Program-made: the position numbers and the translations under genes
In this document: positions 55,904 to 64,000 of the stretch, piece after piece
How positions within the stretch are numbered: the first letter of the stretch is position 1
Layout: every line of letters starts with the position of its first letter
Notes under the pieces: model-generated
Seen by the model: the letters and a program-made list of their open reading frames with translations, nothing else
Databases searched by the model: none
Told to the model about the DNA's origin: nothing
From: CAVRXQ01 sp963838845
GTDB taxonomy: Bacteria; Actinomycetota; Acidimicrobiia; Acidimicrobiales; Bog-793
Length of the DNA: 64,000 bases
Direction: 5' to 3'
Assembly: GCA_963838845.1 (NCBI GenBank)
Contig: CAWISR010000003.1
Span: 806,001-870,000 of the forward strand

Positions 55904-57487
55904 CTAGACGCACAAGAAAAGGATGCAAAGTTTCGGCGTCGTTGTCGTCGTAGTGGGCGGGATTGTCGTCGTGGTCGTGGTGGTCGACGGCGGTCTCGTC
56001 GTCGTCGTCGTCGATGTCGAAGTGGTCGTCGTCGAGCCCAGCAGCCCCGTCGTCGTTGACGTCACTCCCGGCAACAGCGTCGTCGTTGTGGTCGTTCCCA
56101 AGGGCGCGGTCGTGGTTGTCGTGGGCGATGCACTGCTCCCGTTGGACTTGGCGGGAGAGCCCGTTGACGACGACTTCGACGAGGTATCACTCGCCGGGGT
56201 TGACGGAGGATTCCTCGTGGTTCCCGAACCGCCCGTGCCGTGCTTTGACCTGGTGTCGGCCGACCTTGATTGGTGTCGTCGTTCATCGTCAGCAGCTCGA
56301 CTCTTCGATCGGTCGGGCGCGTTGCTTGTGGCGACGGCGGACACTCCGGCACCGACATGGTGCTCGACCGATACGGCGTGGCTCACGTGAGGAACGTCGT
56401 TCGAGAACGAACCGTGGAGCGTGGCCGCGTGCCACGCTAAGGCGCTTCCGACGGTGATGGCCGTGGCACCGAGCGCGGCTTGTCCCGCAGCAGCAACGGC
56501 GTGTCCGACAAGACCCAGTCTGGCGACGAACGGAAGGTCGGCGATCCAAGAGAGCGGGCTGACGGTCCAGCGGAGCCGACCGAGAGAGATATTGAGGAAG
56601 GCACGGACGATCACGGGATCGAATTGGGTTCCCGCGCAAAGCGTCAGCTCCTTTCGCGCGGCTACGACCCCTATCGCCTTCTTGTACGAGCGGACCGCGG
56701 TCATCACCTCGAAGGAATCCGCGACCGACACGATGCGGGCGCCGAGGCAGAGCTGGTCGCCGGACAATCCAAAGGGGTAACCGGAGCCGTCGTAGCACTC
56801 GTGGTGCTGTTCGATGACGAGACTCCACTCTCCGAGCCAAGGCGCGAGCGGGGCGATGAGTCGCCGCCCCTCCAGAGGATGGTTGCGCACCTCCGCCCAC
56901 TCCTCGTCCGTCAGCTTTCCGGGCTTGTTCAAGGTGTGGGGGTGGACGCCCAGCTTTCCGACGTCGTGAAGGAGCGAGGACCACCGCAACCGATCTCGGG
57001 CGTCGGAGGAGAGATGCAACTCCTCGGCGATCATGTCGGTGAGTGCTCGCACTCGCTCGGAGTGGCCTCGCGTCGCGCGGTCATGGCGGCTGAGCGAAGC
57101 CGCGAGCGCGAGGATCTCGCTAGCCGCATCCCTCGGGACGGTGCCGATTTCGCCGTTCGCGTTCCGCTCGAGACTCCGCACGGAGCCAGATCGCCATGCG
57201 ACCTTCAGTCGCTTCGGCGCCTGGTCAGGGAACAGCATCGTCATCTTGAAGAGCGCGGCGAGTGGAAGGAAGCGCCGACCGAACCGCTCGAGTCCAACGA
57301 AGACGACGGTGGACGAGCCGAGCACCGCCGCCCACCACGCCACGTGCTCGATCAGGGTGCTGCCGCGAGTAAGGGCGCGCCCAACCTCGACCGCGGTCGC
57401 GACGGAAGCCACGAGGGGGATCGTCACCGTGGCGGCGGTCAAGATGATGCTCAGCACCGGGCGGGAACGCCACCGGTTGTTCGGCAC
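55904..57487 (-). CDS. HD-GYP domain protein with membrane segments and Thr-rich tail
   Basis: The 527-residue protein starts at GTG 57487. Two membrane helices lie in the first 70 residues. An HD-GYP domain with HSERVR, LLHDVGKLGVHPHTLNKPGK, HHECYDGSGYPFGL and ARIVSVADSFEVMT follows at about 140-300. The HD pair (174-175) and GYP (236-238) are intact, so cyclic-di-GMP hydrolysis is expected. A second hydrophobic stretch near 320-350 is followed by about 150 residues rich in Ser, Thr and Pro. The chain ends TTTTTTPKLCILFLCV, a short hydrophobic Cys-containing terminus. The tail is probably outside the membrane. Confidence 0.87.
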   Translation of the reverse strand: MPNNRWRSRPVLSIILTAATVTIPLVASVATAVEVGRALTRGSTLIEHVAWWAAVLGSSTVVFVGLERFGRRFLPLAALFKMTMLFPDQAPKRLKVAWRSGSVRSLERNANGEIGTVPRDAASEILALAASLSRHDRATRGHSERVRALTDMIAEELHLSSDARDRLRWSSLLHDVGKLGVHPHTLNKPGKLTDEEWAEVRNHPLEGRRLIAPLAPWLGEWSLVIEQHHECYDGSGYPFGLSGDQLCLGARIVSVADSFEVMTAVRSYKKAIGVVAARKELTLCAGTQFDPVIVRAFLNISLGRLRWTVSPLSWIADLPFVARLGLVGHAVAAAGQAALGATAITVGSALAWHAATLHGSFSNDVPHVSHAVSVEHHVGAGVSAVATSNAPDRSKSRAADDERRHQSRSADTRSKHGTGGSGTTRNPPSTPASDTSSKSSSTGSPAKSNGSSASPTTTTTAPLGTTTTTTLLPGVTSTTTGLLGSTTTTSTSTTTTTRPPSTTTTTTTIPPTTTTTTPKLCILFLCV

Positions 57488-58177
57488 GAGCTATCTCTCC
57501 CGCGGGGTGGGATGCTCGCTCTCAGGCGTCAATGGACGTCAACCAAGATCGCCGGCGCGCCGGGCCGCGCCCACGATCTTCGGACCAACGTCCCCCGCCT
57601 GCGGATGCTTCACTCGACGATTCGCCCTTCGTCTCCGCGTCTCCTCCTTCCTAACGACCGCGGAGACCCACTTTTCACGCTGAAGATGCGAGAAAAGCCC
57701 GACAGCCGACGGAATGCTCGATTTTCCGTGTTTCCGTTCACTTGGCACTCATGACACTCAGTGGCGTCGTGGGCAGGCTCGATCTTTGCCCCCCCCCCCA
57801 CTCGGGGCGATGTTTGCGACCACCATTCTCCGGGACGACGGATTCGGGCACGTCGACTTTCGGGCGCTCTTGCCGCGCTTGCAAGGACTGGTTTTCGCCT
57901 CCGACTGACGTGCCTCGAGCGAGCGGTTCGTAGTGCCGGGACGCGCACGGCCGCAGCGCTTAGGTCATCGCGAACCCCACTGGCAGCGCGCCCAGCGGGG
58001 GTGCACCTATCCTGCTGCTGCACACTTCGAGCAGCGGGCCCGGCTGGTCCGCGGCGGATCGTGAAGGAACATTGCCGTGAACCTGAAGATGAATCTCGCC
58101 CTTCGGCCGCTCGGTTGCTGGGGTGGCCCGTGCTGAGGCGTTCCAAGCAACAACCGGCACCGGCGAGTACTGAGCCG
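57488..58177. other. Long intergenic region with a C11 run
   Basis: No gene can be supported in these 690 bp, although several frames are open on both strands. A run of 11 cytosines lies at 57789-57799. The right end holds the likely promoter of the E1 alpha gene. An in-frame GTG at 58130 could lengthen that protein by 16 residues. Confidence 0.45.
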
Positions 58178-59218
58178 ATGGCGGTGAGCACCGAACAATC
58201 CGTAGCACCAAGCGAGCCCAGCGCGACGGCGTCCACGTTGCCGCCCCTCGAGGAGCGACTCGCCATCTACCGCAAGATGGCGGAGATGCGTGCCTTCGAA
58301 CAGCGTGTCTACGACCTTTTCTCGCAAGGGCTCGTTCAGGGCACGAGCCACCTCGGACTCGGCCAGGAGGCGATCGCCGCGGCGTTCGGCGTCGCGATGC
58401 GCGAGGACGACTACACGTTCGCCACCTACCGCGGACACAACCACACCCTTGCCCGTGGAGCGGCGATGACGGCCGCGATGGGCGAGGTGATGGGGCGCTC
58501 GTGCGGACTCATGGCAGGCAAGGGCGGTTCAATGCACCTCACGAGCGTCGAGCACCACATGATGGGGTCGTACGCCATCGTCGGCGCCCACCTCACGATC
58601 GCGAACGGCGCGGCGTTCTCGGCGAAGTACCGCAATTCGGGTCAAGTCGCGGTGTGCTTCTTCGGAGACGGCACGACGAACATCGGCGCGTTCCACGAAG
58701 CGCTCAACCTCGCCGTGGTGTGGTCCTTGCCTGTGGTCTTCGTTTGCGAGAACAACCTATGGACGGAGTACACACCGATCGCTCTCGTCACCGCGGCGGA
58801 ACATCCGGCCGCGAGCCGTGCCGCCGCCTACCGACTCGAACCGATCCTCGTCGACGGGAACGACGCCGACGCCATGTTTGCGATCGCGCAGAAGACCATC
58901 GGTCTCGCGCGACTTGGTCGCGGTCCATCGCTCGTGGAGGCGGAGACGTATCGCCACGGCGGACACTCGCGAGCGGATCCCGCGACGTACCGGCCGGACG
59001 AAGAGGTGGCCGAGTGGAAGGCGCGTGACCCAATTCCCCGCTACCGGGAGCGCCTGATCGCAGCCGGCGTCAACAGGACCGACCTCGACGCGATCGACGC
59101 CGACGCCACCTCGGCCGTGGATCGCGCGACGGAAGAGGCGACGGCGAGCCCGCCACCTTCTGCGTCGTTGGTCGAAAAAGACCTCTTCGCGGATGGGGGG
59201 TCGACATGGCGGAGGTGA
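58178..59218 (+). CDS. 2-oxo acid dehydrogenase E1 alpha subunit (second set)
   Basis: The 346-residue thiamine-diphosphate subunit has GKGGSMHLTSVEHHMMGSYA, the cofactor motif GDGTTNIGAFHEALNLAVVW, CENNLWTEYTP and YRHGGHSRADP. A low-complexity Ser/Pro/Ala stretch of about 25 residues comes before the fold. ATG 58178 is chosen; GTG 58130 is possible. It overlaps the E1 beta gene by 13 bp. The pair has no E2 or E3 gene of its own in the window and may use the E2/Lpd at 6276-9626 or another set. Confidence 0.92.
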   Translation: MAVSTEQSVAPSEPSATASTLPPLEERLAIYRKMAEMRAFEQRVYDLFSQGLVQGTSHLGLGQEAIAAAFGVAMREDDYTFATYRGHNHTLARGAAMTAAMGEVMGRSCGLMAGKGGSMHLTSVEHHMMGSYAIVGAHLTIANGAAFSAKYRNSGQVAVCFFGDGTTNIGAFHEALNLAVVWSLPVVFVCENNLWTEYTPIALVTAAEHPAASRAAAYRLEPILVDGNDADAMFAIAQKTIGLARLGRGPSLVEAETYRHGGHSRADPATYRPDEEVAEWKARDPIPRYRERLIAAGVNRTDLDAIDADATSAVDRATEEATASPPPSASLVEKDLFADGGSTWRR

Positions 59219-60180
59219 CCTATCGCGACGCCGTGGCGAGGGCAATCCGCCAGGAAATGGCACGTGACGAACGCGTCGTCTTTTTTGGCGAGGACGTAGG
59301 CGCGCCGGGCGGCGTGTTCAAGGCGACCGTGGGATTGCTCGACGAGTTCGGTCCGAAGCGGGTGCTCGACACGCCGATTTCCGAGCAGGCGATCCTCGGG
59401 GCCGCGATGGGAGCGGCGATGACCGGCCTGCGTCCGATCGCAGAAGTCATGTTCTCGGACTTCTTCGCCGTTTGCTGGGACATCGTCGCGAACGAGATCG
59501 CGAAGGCCCGCTACATGACGAACGGGCAGATGACGATTCCGCTCGTCGTCCGGTCAGCGAACGGCGGTGGGGTGAGGTTTGGGGCGCAGCACTCCCAGTC
59601 GGTCGAGAACTGGGCGATGGCGGTACCGGGGCTGAAGGTTGTCGCGCCGTCGACACCGCGCGACGTCGTCGGGCTGTTCGCTTCCGCGGTCCGGGACGAC
59701 GATCCTGTGCTCTTTTTCGAGCAGAAGTCCCTCTATCCGGTGAAAGGAGAAATCGAAGACGGCGAGATCATCGAGCCGCTCGGTCGCGCTCGCATCGCGC
59801 GCGACGGCGATGACGCGACCGTCGTCGCGCTCGCGGCGATGGTGCCTCGCGCGCTCGACGCCGCCGACCTTCTCGCGCGCGAGGGGATCGAGATTGCAGT
59901 GATCGATCTCCGATCACTCGTCCCTCTCGACGTTTCGACCGTGATCGCGTCGGTTCTCAACACGGCGCACCTCGTCACCGTGGAGGAGAACCCCCGTCTG
60001 TGCGGATGGGGCGCGGAGCTCGCCTCGATCATCGCCGACGAGTGTCTCTACGACCTCGACGGGCCCGTCGTGCGCGTGACGACGCCGCATGTCCCCTTGC
60101 CGGCCGCGGACGTTCTCGAAGACGCGGCATTGCCGTCAGTCGAGCGCATCGTTGCCGGAGTGAAGCGCTCGCTTGGGTGA
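59206..60180 (+). CDS. 2-oxo acid dehydrogenase E1 beta subunit (second set)
   Basis: The 324-residue beta chain shows FFGEDVGAPGGVFKATVGLL, DTPISEQAILGAAMGAAM, GAQHSQSVENWAMAVPGLKV, FFEQKSLYP and LRSLVPLDVSTV. With the alpha subunit it would form an E1 heterotetramer that decarboxylates a 2-oxo acid or acetoin. It is clearly separate from the island pair at 27255-29251, with a different sequence and no lipoyl-domain gene. Confidence 0.93.
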   Translation: MAEVTYRDAVARAIRQEMARDERVVFFGEDVGAPGGVFKATVGLLDEFGPKRVLDTPISEQAILGAAMGAAMTGLRPIAEVMFSDFFAVCWDIVANEIAKARYMTNGQMTIPLVVRSANGGGVRFGAQHSQSVENWAMAVPGLKVVAPSTPRDVVGLFASAVRDDDPVLFFEQKSLYPVKGEIEDGEIIEPLGRARIARDGDDATVVALAAMVPRALDAADLLAREGIEIAVIDLRSLVPLDVSTVIASVLNTAHLVTVEENPRLCGWGAELASIIADECLYDLDGPVVRVTTPHVPLPAADVLEDAALPSVERIVAGVKRSLG

Positions 60181-60286
60181 GCGCGTGAGCGAACTGAGTG
60201 GGAGATCCTGACACCGGCGCGCCGGGAGGGACCTCAACTGGAATTGGGACTTCGCTCTCCGGAGCACGCCGCGGCCTCCGCTGCCC

Positions 60287-60970
60287 TTATGGCTCCCAGA
60301 CCGCTCCGTCATGCGCGAAGACGACTCTTTTCGGGTCGAAGGCAAGGAGTCGTTCAATCCAGCCACGTACTGGTGCGAGATTTTCCGCGTGGCGATCCCG
60401 CATAGCGCGCGCTGCAAGGACGTCGCGACCGAACGATGTCGCCGTCTTGTGGCTTTGGCCCGCGATGATCACCGTTCCGTCCCCTCGGCGTACGACGACC
60501 GACTGGTGGCCCTCGGTATGGCCTGGAGTGGGCACAACGAACACGTGGCTCAGAATCTCTGACTCGCCTTCCAAGAGCTCGTACGTGAGACCCGGCGCAT
60601 CGACCAGCTCCGCAAGGGTGTATTCGGGTGTTCTCGCTGCTTGGAGTTCGACCCGCTGGGTGAAGATCGGCCGTCCGGCGAGCTCAGGGTTTCCGCCGCA
60701 GTGATCGAAATGAAGGTGGCAATTCACGACGTGGCTGACATCGGACACGGACGCGCCGGCACTCGCCAGTGCTTCGCCGAGCGGCCTGCGGCGTGGTCGG
60801 TAATAGGCGTCGACTTCCGGGTGCGAACCGATGCCGGTATCGACAACGACCACGCCATCGGGGTGAAAGATGAGGTAGCCAAAGCAGGGACGGACTCGAG
60901 GTCGCCTGGTCTCTTTCGCCGGCTCCATGAAGTAGCCAAAATCGATACGGTGCACCGGGAGCTCCGCCAC
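60287..60970 (-). CDS. MBL-fold hydrolase, N-acyl homoserine lactonase-like
   Basis: The 227-residue metallo-beta-lactamase-fold protein has the dinuclear zinc motif HLHFDHCGG (H85, H87, D89, H90). PTPGHTEGHQSVVVRR, AGQSHKTATSF and a C-terminal FAHDGAVW follow. AGQ in place of AGD occurs in lactonase-like members. The layout is close to AiiA-type lactonases, but quorum quenching is unproven. Start is GTG at 60970; no partner gene is apparent. Confidence 0.83.
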   Translation of the reverse strand: MAELPVHRIDFGYFMEPAKETRRPRVRPCFGYLIFHPDGVVVVDTGIGSHPEVDAYYRPRRRPLGEALASAGASVSDVSHVVNCHLHFDHCGGNPELAGRPIFTQRVELQAARTPEYTLAELVDAPGLTYELLEGESEILSHVFVVPTPGHTEGHQSVVVRRGDGTVIIAGQSHKTATSFGRDVLAARAMRDRHAENLAPVRGWIERLLAFDPKRVVFAHDGAVWEP

Positions 60971-61245
60971 GATGCGAGAGAAGTTAGGCGGTCAACGACA
61001 ACGCGGTGGGCCGAAGTGCTTTCTGAACCGTGGCCCGCATTCGTTGCCCGGCTTCGCCGGGCGGGCTCGCGCGGGTTGCGTGTCCGCCGCGCGGTCAGCG
61101 AACGCGTTGGCATCTTCGGCACCGGCTCCAATCGGATAACGCGAGTTGACGACAAGCAAGGACCCGCGGGGCTCCTGCCCTGCCCACGTCGACGCGGGAA
61201 GTGGTGCCGGACACTGAATACGTCCGGTTCTGACCGGGGACTGAG

Positions 61246-61710
61246 TCACGAGATCGGATCCATCGCCGCCAGCGCTGCTTTCAATTCGGCGCGTAGGTCT
61301 CGTTCCGTCCATGTCGTGTAGAGCGGCCCAGTGCCATCGGTCACCAGCTTGCGGACCAGTCCCACCCCGCGTGCACCGACCGGTCCCCTCGAGAGAAGGC
61401 GGCCAATCAGCGCCTCGAGCTCATTCTGAGTGCCGCGGACGCGATCCCGGGCGAGGGGTGCTTTCAGTCGTGCGGGTGTTGGTCGGTCGGCAGCGGCGAC
61501 GATCCTTTCCAGGCTGCGTGCCAACCGGCATCGCTCCGAGCGCCGTGTGATCCGCTCGGCGTGCAGTAAGAGCGCGAAGTCACGGTCGGGTGTGTAGCCT
61601 GCGGCGAGCTCGCGATCGAGCGTCGACGCCCGCAACCTAACGAAAAGTCGGTCCGAAGCGCGTACTCGCCGACTGGAGAGACCGGAGCGCTCGTCGAAGA
61701 GAACGATCAT
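61246..61710 (-). CDS. Conserved actinobacterial protein of unknown function
   Basis: The 154-residue protein starts at ATG 61710 behind GAGGAGGTG. Arg/Leu-rich helices (SDRLFVRLRASTLDRELAAG, RDFALLLHAERITRRSERCR) resemble a widespread actinobacterial hypothetical family, but I know no function. It has no signal or membrane segment and two weak hydrophobic patches. It is divergent from a CGNR regulator with a 125-bp gap holding an inverted repeat, so it may be a target of that regulator. Confidence 0.65.
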   Translation of the reverse strand: MIVLFDERSGLSSRRVRASDRLFVRLRASTLDRELAAGYTPDRDFALLLHAERITRRSERCRLARSLERIVAAADRPTPARLKAPLARDRVRGTQNELEALIGRLLSRGPVGARGVGLVRKLVTDGTGPLYTTWTERDLRAELKAALAAMDPIS

Positions 61711-61770
61711 CCCCACCTCCTCTCGGGCTGCGCGAGCCGGCCTACGGCGCCGCGCGTGACCAGTAAGCAC

Positions 61771-61809
61771 ATTTAAACAGTCATGTCGAGACCTGTCAAG
61801 TCGTTTTAA
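61771..61809. promoter_or_regulatory. Imperfect inverted repeat in a divergent promoter
   Basis: The left block TTTAAACAGTCATGTC (from 61772) is mirrored by a right block whose complement begins TTAAAACGACTTGAC (ending 61809). The spacer is short. It lies between the conserved protein (start 61710) and the CGNR gene (start 61836), a typical place for an autoregulatory operator. Regulator identity is inferred. Confidence 0.45.
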
Positions 61810-61835
61810 TGGTCACGATCTGATAATGTCCCTTC

Positions 61836-62429
61836 ATGCCCCAGCCTTCGTGGGTGTCCGAAGAGGAGACGAAGCCGGCGCCGATGCCGCTTCTGCTCGT
61901 GCAATCGTTCGTAAATACCTGGGAGGGAGACTCGGAGACCGACCTTCTCGCCGACCTCGGATCCGCCCGGGAGTGGCTCTCCGCTGCTGGGCTCATTTCT
62001 CCAGGCGGCGGACTCGATGAAGAGGACTTGGCCTCCGCTCGAGCCACGCGCGAGAGCATCCGGGCGCTTCTCGTCCGCAACGGCGGTGGGCCCGCACCGC
62101 ACACGTCGGCGCTTGACGCCTTGGACTCGCGCGCCCGGTCGTCTGGGTTTCGGGCGAGTATCGGTGGGACCGGGCTGGTCGAGATAGAGGCAGAGGCGAA
62201 CGAGGGACCGATCAGGTACGGGAGACTCCTCCTGATCATCCGTGACGCGCAGCTCGATGGCACCTGGGCGCGTCTCAAGGCATGCCACAACTGCGAATGC
62301 CGCTGGGCCTTCTACGACCGCTCGCACGCCGGACGCGGTGCATGGTGCGACATGGCCGCGTGTGGAAACCGCATCAAGAACCGCAATCTCCGTTCGCGTC
62401 GGCAGAGAACGGCGGCGTCCAACAGCTGA
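61836..62429 (+). CDS. CGNR zinc finger regulator (ABATE domain)
   Basis: The 197-residue protein has the N-terminal ABATE ligand-type domain (LLLVQSFVNTWEGDSETDLL, DLGSAREWLSAAGLIS). The C-terminal CGNR zinc finger is CHNCECRWAFYDRSHAGRGA then WCDMAACGNRIKNRNLRSRR. The Cys ligands are the first CHNC pair and C...C of WCDMAACG. These are usually transcription factors, and the basic end suits DNA binding. The neighbouring inverted repeat is a candidate site. Confidence 0.9.
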   Translation: MPQPSWVSEEETKPAPMPLLLVQSFVNTWEGDSETDLLADLGSAREWLSAAGLISPGGGLDEEDLASARATRESIRALLVRNGGGPAPHTSALDALDSRARSSGFRASIGGTGLVEIEAEANEGPIRYGRLLLIIRDAQLDGTWARLKACHNCECRWAFYDRSHAGRGAWCDMAACGNRIKNRNLRSRRQRTAASNS

Positions 62430-62571
62430 TTAGCGCGCTGCGTCGGCTCGTGCATGAACGACGTGAAAACCATCGTCAAATCCGCGTCAGTGGTCTCGCG
62501 GGCTTCGAAGAACCGTCGCGACGTTGGGATCAGGACGTTCCGACACGCGCCGGGATCTAACTTGTGCACGC

Positions 62572-63295
62572 ATGAGGGGATGCGGGAGCGGATTCCGAAC
62601 CGCGTCGATGGTGGTTGCGCTTGCGTCGTTCACGTGCGCCCACTTCGAAGCACAAAGCGCTGGTGCTCAGGCGAAGACGTCTCGGGGCACCGCAGAGACC
62701 CGAGCTGATAATCGGCCAGCGCCTCCTGCGTTCTTGGCCAAGGTGGCGTCGGTCAGCGCCGAGCAACTCGGGGCGACTTGGCATGCGGGGTGTCCGGTTG
62801 CGCCGCAGGCTCTTCGGCAGATCCGCATGACCTATTGGGGATTCGACGAGCAGCGCGCACGTCGGGGCGCTGATCGTGAACGAGTTGGTGGTCGCTGCCG
62901 TGATCAACGTCTTCGCCACCTTGTACCGGCACCGTTTTCCGATCCGCGAAATGATCCCCGAGTCTGCGTATGGGGGCGACGACAACGCGGCGGCAGCAGC
63001 CGACGACACGTCGGGCTTCAATTGTCGCTACGCCGTCGCGCCCGGGCTACAACATTGGTCCGTCCACGCGTACGGCGAGGCGATCGACGTGAACGACGTC
63101 CAGAATCCCTACGTCGATGGCTCGATCATCATCCCGCCGGCGGGGCGTGCCTATCTCGACCGTTCCGACGTTCGCCCCGGCATGGCGGTGTACGGGGGGG
63201 TCCTCGTCGACGCGTTCGCCACGATTGGCTGGCAATGGGGTGGTCGGTGGGTGGACTCGCCTGACTACCAGCATTTCTCGCTCACTGGAGGTTGA
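62572..63295 (+). CDS. M15 family metallopeptidase (D-Ala-D-Ala carboxypeptidase-like), frame broken near 62851-62862
   Basis: ATG 62572 opens a protein with a signal peptide (TASMVVALASFTCAHFEAQS) and continues to MTYWGFDEQR. A second frame then gives HVGALIVNELVVAAVINVFA, FNCRYAVAPGLQHWSVHAYG, EAIDVNDVQNPYVD and QHFSLTGG. The latter has the HxxxxxxD zinc pattern and final H of M15 VanY/DdcY-type peptidases. The spacing to the relatives fits best if one extra base is present in GCGCGC. The protein acts on cell-wall peptides outside the membrane. An internal start in the second frame (ATG-less) is unlikely. Confidence 0.75.
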
Positions 63296-63397
63296 CAGCA
63301 TGAGCTTGCGTAATTGCGGTTGGCTCCGGCTCGATCAGCTCCGGAAGTCAGCGACCGAATCCAGTACGCGGGTCGTGGTCTGCGGCGGAAACCGCTG

Positions 63398-64000
63398 TTA
63401 CGACATCGGATGCACGCTGAAGAACGACCAGATGACGGTGTTTGCGTCGATCGCGTTGCTCTGCGGGCCGAGCACTGCGGTGAGGGTTCTCGGCAGCTTC
63501 GGGCCGCCAGGCCACTCATGTCCTTCGCCGCTGATGGTGTAGAGCTCGACGATCGCCGACGCCTCGCACCGGCCGTACTGCGTGAGCGTCACGCCGTTCG
63601 CCGGGTGCGAGACCGTCGCTGTTTGGGCGCATCGATCTTGGGTCGCCCAGTCGTGGGCAGACGTTGGTACCGAGTACGTCCAGTACGCCTCGCCGTGTCC
63701 TTCGTAGGGATCGATGGGGTCCGCCGTGCCATGGATGGCGAGAATCGGAACCGCGCGTTCGGGTTTGCACGGCGTCGGGTGACGGAGGCCGCTCACCACC
63801 GCCACGGCCGCGAACGTCATCGACGCGTCGCACGCGAGCTGGCTCGCGATGCGTGCGCCCCCTGAGAAACCCGTCGCGTAGACCCGGCTCATGTTGACGC
63901 AATAGCGCTGGCCCACGATACCGACGAGGTCGGTGAGGAACGACACGTCATTCGGTGATCCCGAAGGCACGGCTCTGCCGCCGACGAGCGGCTCTCCCGG
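63398..64000 (-). CDS. Secreted esterase, PHB depolymerase/LpqC family (5' end outside window)
   Basis: The C-terminal 200 residues of an alpha/beta hydrolase run off the right edge. Visible are the nucleophile elbow GFSGGARIAS, the acid D in HGTADPIDPY and the His in EGHEWPGGP. The preceding NDVSFLTDLVGIVGQRYCVN is typical of PHB depolymerase and LpqC-type esterases. Cysteines (RYCVN, LACDA, TPCKP, DRCAQ, GRCEA) suggest a secreted, disulfide-stabilised enzyme. It converges on the M15 gene with a 102-bp gap. The N-terminus and signal peptide are not seen. Confidence 0.87.
   Translation of the reverse strand, partial: PGEPLVGGRAVPSGSPNDVSFLTDLVGIVGQRYCVNMSRVYATGFSGGARIASQLACDASMTFAAVAVVSGLRHPTPCKPERAVPILAIHGTADPIDPYEGHGEAYWTYSVPTSAHDWATQDRCAQTATVSHPANGVTLTQYGRCEASAIVELYTISGEGHEWPGGPKLPRTLTAVLGPQSNAIDANTVIWSFFSVHPMS

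Noticed and set aside
57789..57799. Run of 11 cytosines as a phase-variation tract
   Set aside because: It lies outside any supported gene and away from a recognisable promoter element; it may equally be an error-prone homopolymer.

Overview
The window is high-GC bacterial chromosome of actinomycete type. Pointers are frequent GTG/TTG starts, tightly overlapping genes, a homodimeric AceE with separate Lpd and E2 genes, and families typical of Actinomycetota (PAC2, DUF1684, DUF1707, PspC-linked histidine kinase, CGNR zinc finger, short HhH-GPD protein). An Acidimicrobiia-like or related deep actinobacterium is my best guess from gene content alone; no rRNA or other species marker is present.

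Core segment, 1 to about 21.5 kb: a partial HhH-GPD repair protein, aceE, rnhA, cysDN (sulfate activation, preceded by an inverted repeat), lpdA, the E2 acyltransferase with a very long proline-rich linker, one ORF that fuses LipB and LipA, an M24 peptidase, a PAC2 protein, a HAD phosphatase, leuS, a 1175-residue zinc-ribbon/cyclase/AAA/TPR regulator, a DUF1684 protein and a small secreted protein. Lpd, E2 and LipB-LipA together supply the lipoylated core of 2-oxo acid dehydrogenases, with AceE nearby.

Island, about 21.5 to 47.4 kb: an intact tRNA-Ala(GGC) is followed by two partial direct copies of its 3' half, at 22938 and 47346. The two partial copies share about 75 bp of related upstream sequence. 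They bracket an adenine deaminase gene (first interval) and a roughly 24 kb catabolic cluster (second interval). The cluster carries C-N hydrolases (amidase, cytosine-deaminase-like, ATZ/TRZ-like, dihydropyrimidinase-like, isochorismatase-like and a creatinase-like M24 protein). It also carries three SDRs, an aldehyde dehydrogenase, a tautomerase, an enolase-superfamily enzyme, octopine-dehydrogenase-like and dipicolinate-synthase-A-like proteins, and a hydroxypyruvate-isomerase-like protein. An unusual E1alpha/E1beta/free lipoyl-domain trio, a FadR-type GntR regulator and a NitT/TauT-type ABC importer complete it. A related 23-bp motif lies in front of every transcription unit headed by a dedicated promoter region, which suggests one GntR-controlled regulon. 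The gene set suggests import and breakdown of a cyclic amide, ureide or N-heterocycle, but the substrate is not identified. No integrase is visible, and truncated SDR and MFS remnants lie in the cluster.

Right segment, 47.4 to 64 kb: mostly single genes for stress and envelope functions (NTF2-like, MOSC, NarL-type response regulator with a PspC histidine kinase, PspC and DUF1707 proteins, L,D-transpeptidase, VOC, release-factor-like protein, universal stress protein, HD-GYP protein with a Thr-rich tail). A second E1alpha/E1beta pair, an MBL-fold hydrolase, a CGNR regulator facing a small conserved protein, an M15 peptidase and a partial PHB-depolymerase-like esterase follow.

Four conserved genes (E2, tautomerase, dipicolinate-synthase-A-like, M15 peptidase) carry small frame breaks, each inside a CG-rich run. 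Sequence errors are at least as likely as true inactivation.
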